A DNA stretch of 64,000 nucleotides from Blastomussa wellsi (lineage: Eukaryota > Cnidaria > Anthozoa > Scleractinia > Plerogyridae). Shown piece by piece: positions 60,025 through 64,000 of the stretch. The notes under the pieces were generated by a model. It was not told the DNA's origin. It ran no database searches and worked only from the letters and a program-made list of their open reading frames with translations. The DNA is taken from NCBI GenBank assembly GCA_947652115.1, contig OX393570.1, forward strand, positions 19,500,090 to 19,564,089, in the 5' to 3' direction. Both the position numbers and the translations under genes were made by a program. Position 1 is the stretch's first letter. Each line of letters opens with the position of its first letter.

Positions 60025-63000
60025 ATGCCATCAAATGGGATTATAAAAGGTTTGTGTATCGTAGTGGGAATTGCAATCTCGTCAAAACTCTGCTCTTCCG
60101 TTGCTGAAGTCGATGACGAAGATTGTTTAGCAAGAGGACGCAACTGCACATGGTGTCTGAGCGATGGAAATTGTGGATTTTGCGACAAATGCGGTGATCA
60201 CTGCCATAAACCAGGAGCTATCCATTCACTAGAGAACTGTACAAACTGTGCTTCTTGTATCCCTGGAAATCTTGCAGGTTCGAAGAAGGGCTACGAATGC
60301 AGAGCAGAATGGTGAGCCATATAGGAAATATATTACAAACGACGTTTTATACGCTTACTATCACGCTTGATTTGCAATGTGACGATGAGGGTTACTTTGT
60401 TCTAAACTTCATCTTTATGTAATACTCAACGTGAAAGTGCTATTTAGAATACTCTTGATTAGAAATATGATCTTACCACCGTTTGAGTGATGGCGTGATT
60501 TCATCTCACGACGGCTTCCATTCTTTATTTGTCTCACCGGTCTAGATGAGACTTTTTCTGACAAGATTTAATATTTTAACACTGAAGATTTGATACTTGA
60601 CTGAACCTGAAACGAAAATCATTTTCAGCGCAAGGTTTTGGTTGAGATCAATTTAGTTCAATTCAAATGCATACATATAAGTTCTGTTACTGCCTGTCTT
60701 GCATGATAAGTAACTAAATGGTTCTTTAATGTGTATCTTCCCAATTTCCCATTATGCATCACAAATAAATTTTTGTTTCTTTACAGATCTCACTAGAATA
60801 AAACAAAAAATTTCTTTCTTCAGGTCTACCAAGGTATTTTGTCACATAATTAAATCACTTGAAAAAAGGTTCCGAAAGGGAATCAAAAGCTCGTAGTTTA
60901 GCAATGTAAAGAGATCCTGAAGAAAGAAACTTTTTGTTTTATTACAGTATGATTCGATCAAGAAACAATTTGTTTATCAACGTTTCAATGGTGTTTCAAT
61001 CTCTTTCTCTCAATCCAAAAGTCTCGGTCCAGCAATTGCAGAGAAAAATGCTAGTCTCGCCATCTCACAAGCTCTTGAATTTACCATTCACCACCCCACC
61101 ACCCCTTGGTGGGAGGCGCAGTGGCCTAATGGTTAGTGTGCTGGACTCCGGATCGGACGGACCGGGTTCGAGCCTCTAGCCGGGGCACTGCGTTGTGTTC
61201 TTGAGCAAGACACTTTACTCTCACAGTGCCTCTCTTCACCCAGGTGTATAAATGGGTACTGGCGAATTTACTGCTGGTGGTAACCCTGTGATGGACTAGC
61301 ATCTCATCCAGGGGGGAGTAGAAATACTCTCTGTCGCTTCATGCTACGGAAACGGGGATAAGTTCCGGCCTGATGGGCCACTAGGCCCGACTGCAGACTT
61401 ACCTTACCTCACAACCCCTTACATTGCTACGCTGTGCACCAGTGCTATGCTGCGCTACCACTTACCAAAGTTTCTGATTAGTTTTGACAACTTTTTGACA
61501 GCTTCTGTTGTGGAATGGGCAATCAAAATACAACATTTTGCTGCATTTGCAGGCAGAGACTTGCAAAATTCCCTTGAGGGTGATTTTGACAGTTACCGGT
61601 AAACATCTCCACTCCCTGGAGGCGGGTACTCCCTTTCATAAGCTAGCACCACCAAAGGATATGGTAAAAATGCCATTTTGGTCTGAAAAGGTATGTTACA
61701 ATCAGGTCAATGGGATAGGTGTAATTCTTGAAAAAGTACCCTAAGATCTTATGAATGCTTCAAATGAGAAGTGTAATTTAGAAACATCAAGAATTTGAAG
61801 TGTTTTTCCAATTAAAGCAGATCTTGGGTAGGGTGTAAGGTCGGATAATGAGTTTTGGTGTATGGGATACCAGGTGGGGTGGGGAAGGGGGTGACTAGGA
61901 GAGGGTGGGAATACTCTATATAGGACATGATGGGATTGGAATTGTCATCCCTCTTTAGGTTTGAATCATGTTTTGGTATCACTTACGGTGCTGATTTTTC
62001 TCATCAGGTATTATTATGAGAAATGTCCTGAGGTTGTCAGTGAGCAGAAGACAGTGTATGTAGAAATTGCTCTATATCTTATCAATCTCCATTCTGTGGA
62101 TCTTAAAGCTGGAACCTTCCATGCTGACTTCTATCTAAACTTCAAAGGTATGAAAATTATTTTAAAATATAGACTACCAGTGCCAAGGATTGCTCAAAGG
62201 GGAAGGGGGAGGGGGTATTCGGTGTTCACTTACCGTATGTGTGGCACCAGTAAACCCAGGGCTGTTGTTTGTCTGCAGTGGCAAACTCTGCACACATTCA
62301 CTTCCTACAAGAAATAGCCCAGCAAAATTAAATATGTTGGAAAAACAAAACATTTAGTATTCCTGGCAGGGGCAACTGCCCCCACCTCCCACTCCCCCCC
62401 CCCCCCCCCCACCATGTATTGCCCTGAAATGATTTTGATGCAAGAAAGGTATAGATTTCATGTTTTTAAAGCAGGGTATGGTAAGTGCACGGGACTCTGG
62501 ATCAAACAGTCTGGGTTTGAGCATTGTCCACTGTGTTGTGCTCTTGCTTTACCATGGCAACCTGAAAGAATGCGGGAGTAACTTGCAATACATGTAGATT
62601 GTTAGAAAGCAGAGTTAAGCACCAGTAGCTTTTACTGGCAGACAATCCACTTTGGGTCTAGTTTTGATATTCATTGAACAGAGAGATAAGTTATTTAACA
62701 GTTATACAACATAAACCCTTTTTGGTGCCCACAGTCCCTGAAGGTCAGACAATGTACACCAAACAGAAATGCAAAGATGGCCTCCGAGGGGCGTGCTTTG
62801 AGCTTGTTAATGCTGCAGGCCAAGCAGAGGTTAGTAGACTGAACATAATTCTGTGAAGCCTATAAATAATTTCATTTTACAAATCGGTTTGTGCATATAT
62901 GCCCAAGGTATGTGAGCAAATAGGTATGCAATGTGTACATGTGATTACTCAGGGTTCGTACAGGTCATGGAAAACCTGGAAAGTCATGGAATTTTAGAAT

Positions 63001-63948
63001 TTCATTTTCCAGGCCTGGAAAGTCATGGAATTTGAGTATGGTTCATGGAAAGTCATGAAAAATTATGTTTATTAAAAAAGTACAAAATCAATTCGGTTTT
63101 CTCGTGAAGAAAATAGTAAAAACGTACCCAAAAGGACAGATGATTTCCTAGAAAATGCTCAAATTTAGGTAATGGAAAACTTTGACAAGTCATGGAAAAG
63201 GTCATGGAAAGTCATGGAATTTCAAAAGCTCAAAAGAGTACGAACCCTGTTACTACTTCTACCAGAAATTGCTGTAGGCACTATGCTACAAATAAGTCCA
63301 ATGGATGATGTTGAGGATGTGTCACTGATATTTGTTAAGTTTCGTTATTTTTTGAGAGTTGACAACAATGACATTTTTTAACTTCTTTTGGGGGCCATTA
63401 CTTTGGAAACTTTATGGTATGTACAGTGAAATCAACATTTATCGAACGTTGATTTCTCAAATCCGGGCAACTTGAATGAATGACTCACCAATAGCTGTTT
63501 TCCTTTTGCTTCATTTGTAATCCAATTTCTCAAACTATCCGATATTTTATACAAACCAACTTTTTTCCCTTGGAGGTTCAAAAAATCAGGACTCCACATT
63601 AACTCTAAGAGCATGTTTTTTTTTTCATGCCCTTTTTCAACTTGATCTTCGTCGATCAACTATTGGAGTGAATATAATATACTGAAAATGGAACTCACAT
63701 TTTTTACAGGTTTCTAGCCATGAGGGAAAGTACTTTAGGGTTAAGTCAGCTTTTAACTTTGCAGCAGATCTTCAAGACTATCCGTAAGTGCCCTGACATC
63801 TGAATTTACAAATTTATTGTGCAAGGAGAACGGTCTTACAGCATATATTTGATTTCATATTTTGCGCAGTTATGACAATCAAACATTGAAAATTGTCATC
63901 CAAGACATGGAAATGACGGCAAAGGAACTCAGATGGAAAGTAATGCAG
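60025..63948 (+). CDS. Secreted/membrane protein: signal peptide, Cys-rich module, channel-receptor-like domain (partial)
   Basis: Five exons, 60025-60311, 62008-62147, 62735-62829, 63710-63783 and 63870-63948, join in frame to 225 residues and continue past the right edge. Residues 9-27 form a signal peptide. Residues 34-92 hold 11 cysteines (CTWCLSDGNCGFCDKCGDHC), a compact disulfide-rich module. The following part (VYVEIALYLINLHSVDLKAGTF, HADFYLNF, then FNFAADLQDYPYDNQTLKIVI) resembles the beta-sandwich ligand-binding domain of pentameric ligand-gated channels, where DLRxFPFDxQ is characteristic. The usual 13-residue Cys-loop is not seen in the part available. The gene name is not recognised; membrane helices would lie beyond the window. 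Confidence 0.7.
61110..61409 (+). mobile_element. Full-length tRNA-derived SINE
   Basis: A box TGGCCTAATGG, B box GGTTCGAGCC and the complete body to GCCCGACTGCAGAC. Flanking ACCCCTT/ACCCCTT may be a short target duplication. Confidence 0.88.
62950..63249. mobile_element. 300-bp MITE ending CAGGGTTCGTAC with 5-bp target duplication
   Basis: Inverted ends CAGGGTTCGTAC/GTACGAACCCTG and internal TGGAAAGTCATGGAA repeats. TTACT repeats directly at 62945-62949 and 63250-63254. Lies in an intron of the receptor-like gene. Confidence 0.88.
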
Positions 63949-64000
63949 GTAAAAATTCTTCCATTTTGTGCAACTTTGATTAAGTGTCAAAAGAAATCCA

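Overview
This is a eukaryotic window, most likely from a cnidarian and probably a stony coral or close anthozoan relative. That placement is inference: it rests on intron-rich animal genes, a dense load of tRNA-derived SINEs and short inverted-repeat transposons, and a large Polinton/adintovirus-like element of a type familiar from cnidarian genomes. No prokaryotic operon, rRNA gene or CRISPR array is present.

Host genes, left to right: (1) HYOU1/GRP170, an ER-lumen HSP70-family chaperone on the minus strand; 19 coding exons lie at 1652-13020 and its C-terminal half runs off the left edge. (2) Maelstrom (MAEL), a piRNA-pathway protein on the minus strand; 11 coding exons at 18646-42655 join into 556 residues. 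(3) B3GALT6, a Golgi glycosaminoglycan-linker galactosyltransferase, minus, two exons at 44627-46433. (4) NUFIP1, a box C/D snoRNP assembly factor, plus, ten exons at 46699-56189, divergent from B3GALT6 with about 265 bp between start codons. (5) NCBP2, the small nuclear cap-binding subunit, minus, four exons at 57506-59194. (6) A plus-strand gene for a secreted or membrane protein with a cysteine-rich N-terminus and a segment resembling a ligand-gated channel extracellular domain, 60025 to beyond the right edge. Every exon chain was built by hand from splice sites and keeps frame at every junction.

The centrepiece is a 14.8 kb, apparently intact Polinton/adintovirus-like element at 22031-36855. 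It lies in the MAEL intron between exons 8 and 9, nested inside an older pogo/Tigger-like TA-flanked element. A 5-bp direct repeat (TGGCA) abuts both ends. The terminal inverted repeats are about 333 bp; their outer 251 bp differ at one position, so the insertion looks young. Each terminal repeat is itself a 196-bp near-palindrome able to fold into a hairpin.

Genes inside the element: a 1409-residue protein-primed family B DNA polymerase (+), then a minus-strand block of retroviral-type integrase, a 47-residue zinc-ribbon protein, several small membrane or tail-like proteins, an FtsK/HerA-type packaging ATPase and a probable major capsid protein. These are followed by a 405-residue coiled-coil/membrane protein (+), a 513-residue unknown protein (-), a probable minor capsid (penton-like) protein (+), two further plus genes, and an 85-residue Cys-rich protein (-) beside the right terminal repeat. 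Together these supply replication, integration, packaging and capsid functions; no maturation protease was recognised. An apparently complete virus-like transposon thus sits inside a host gene whose family silences transposons.
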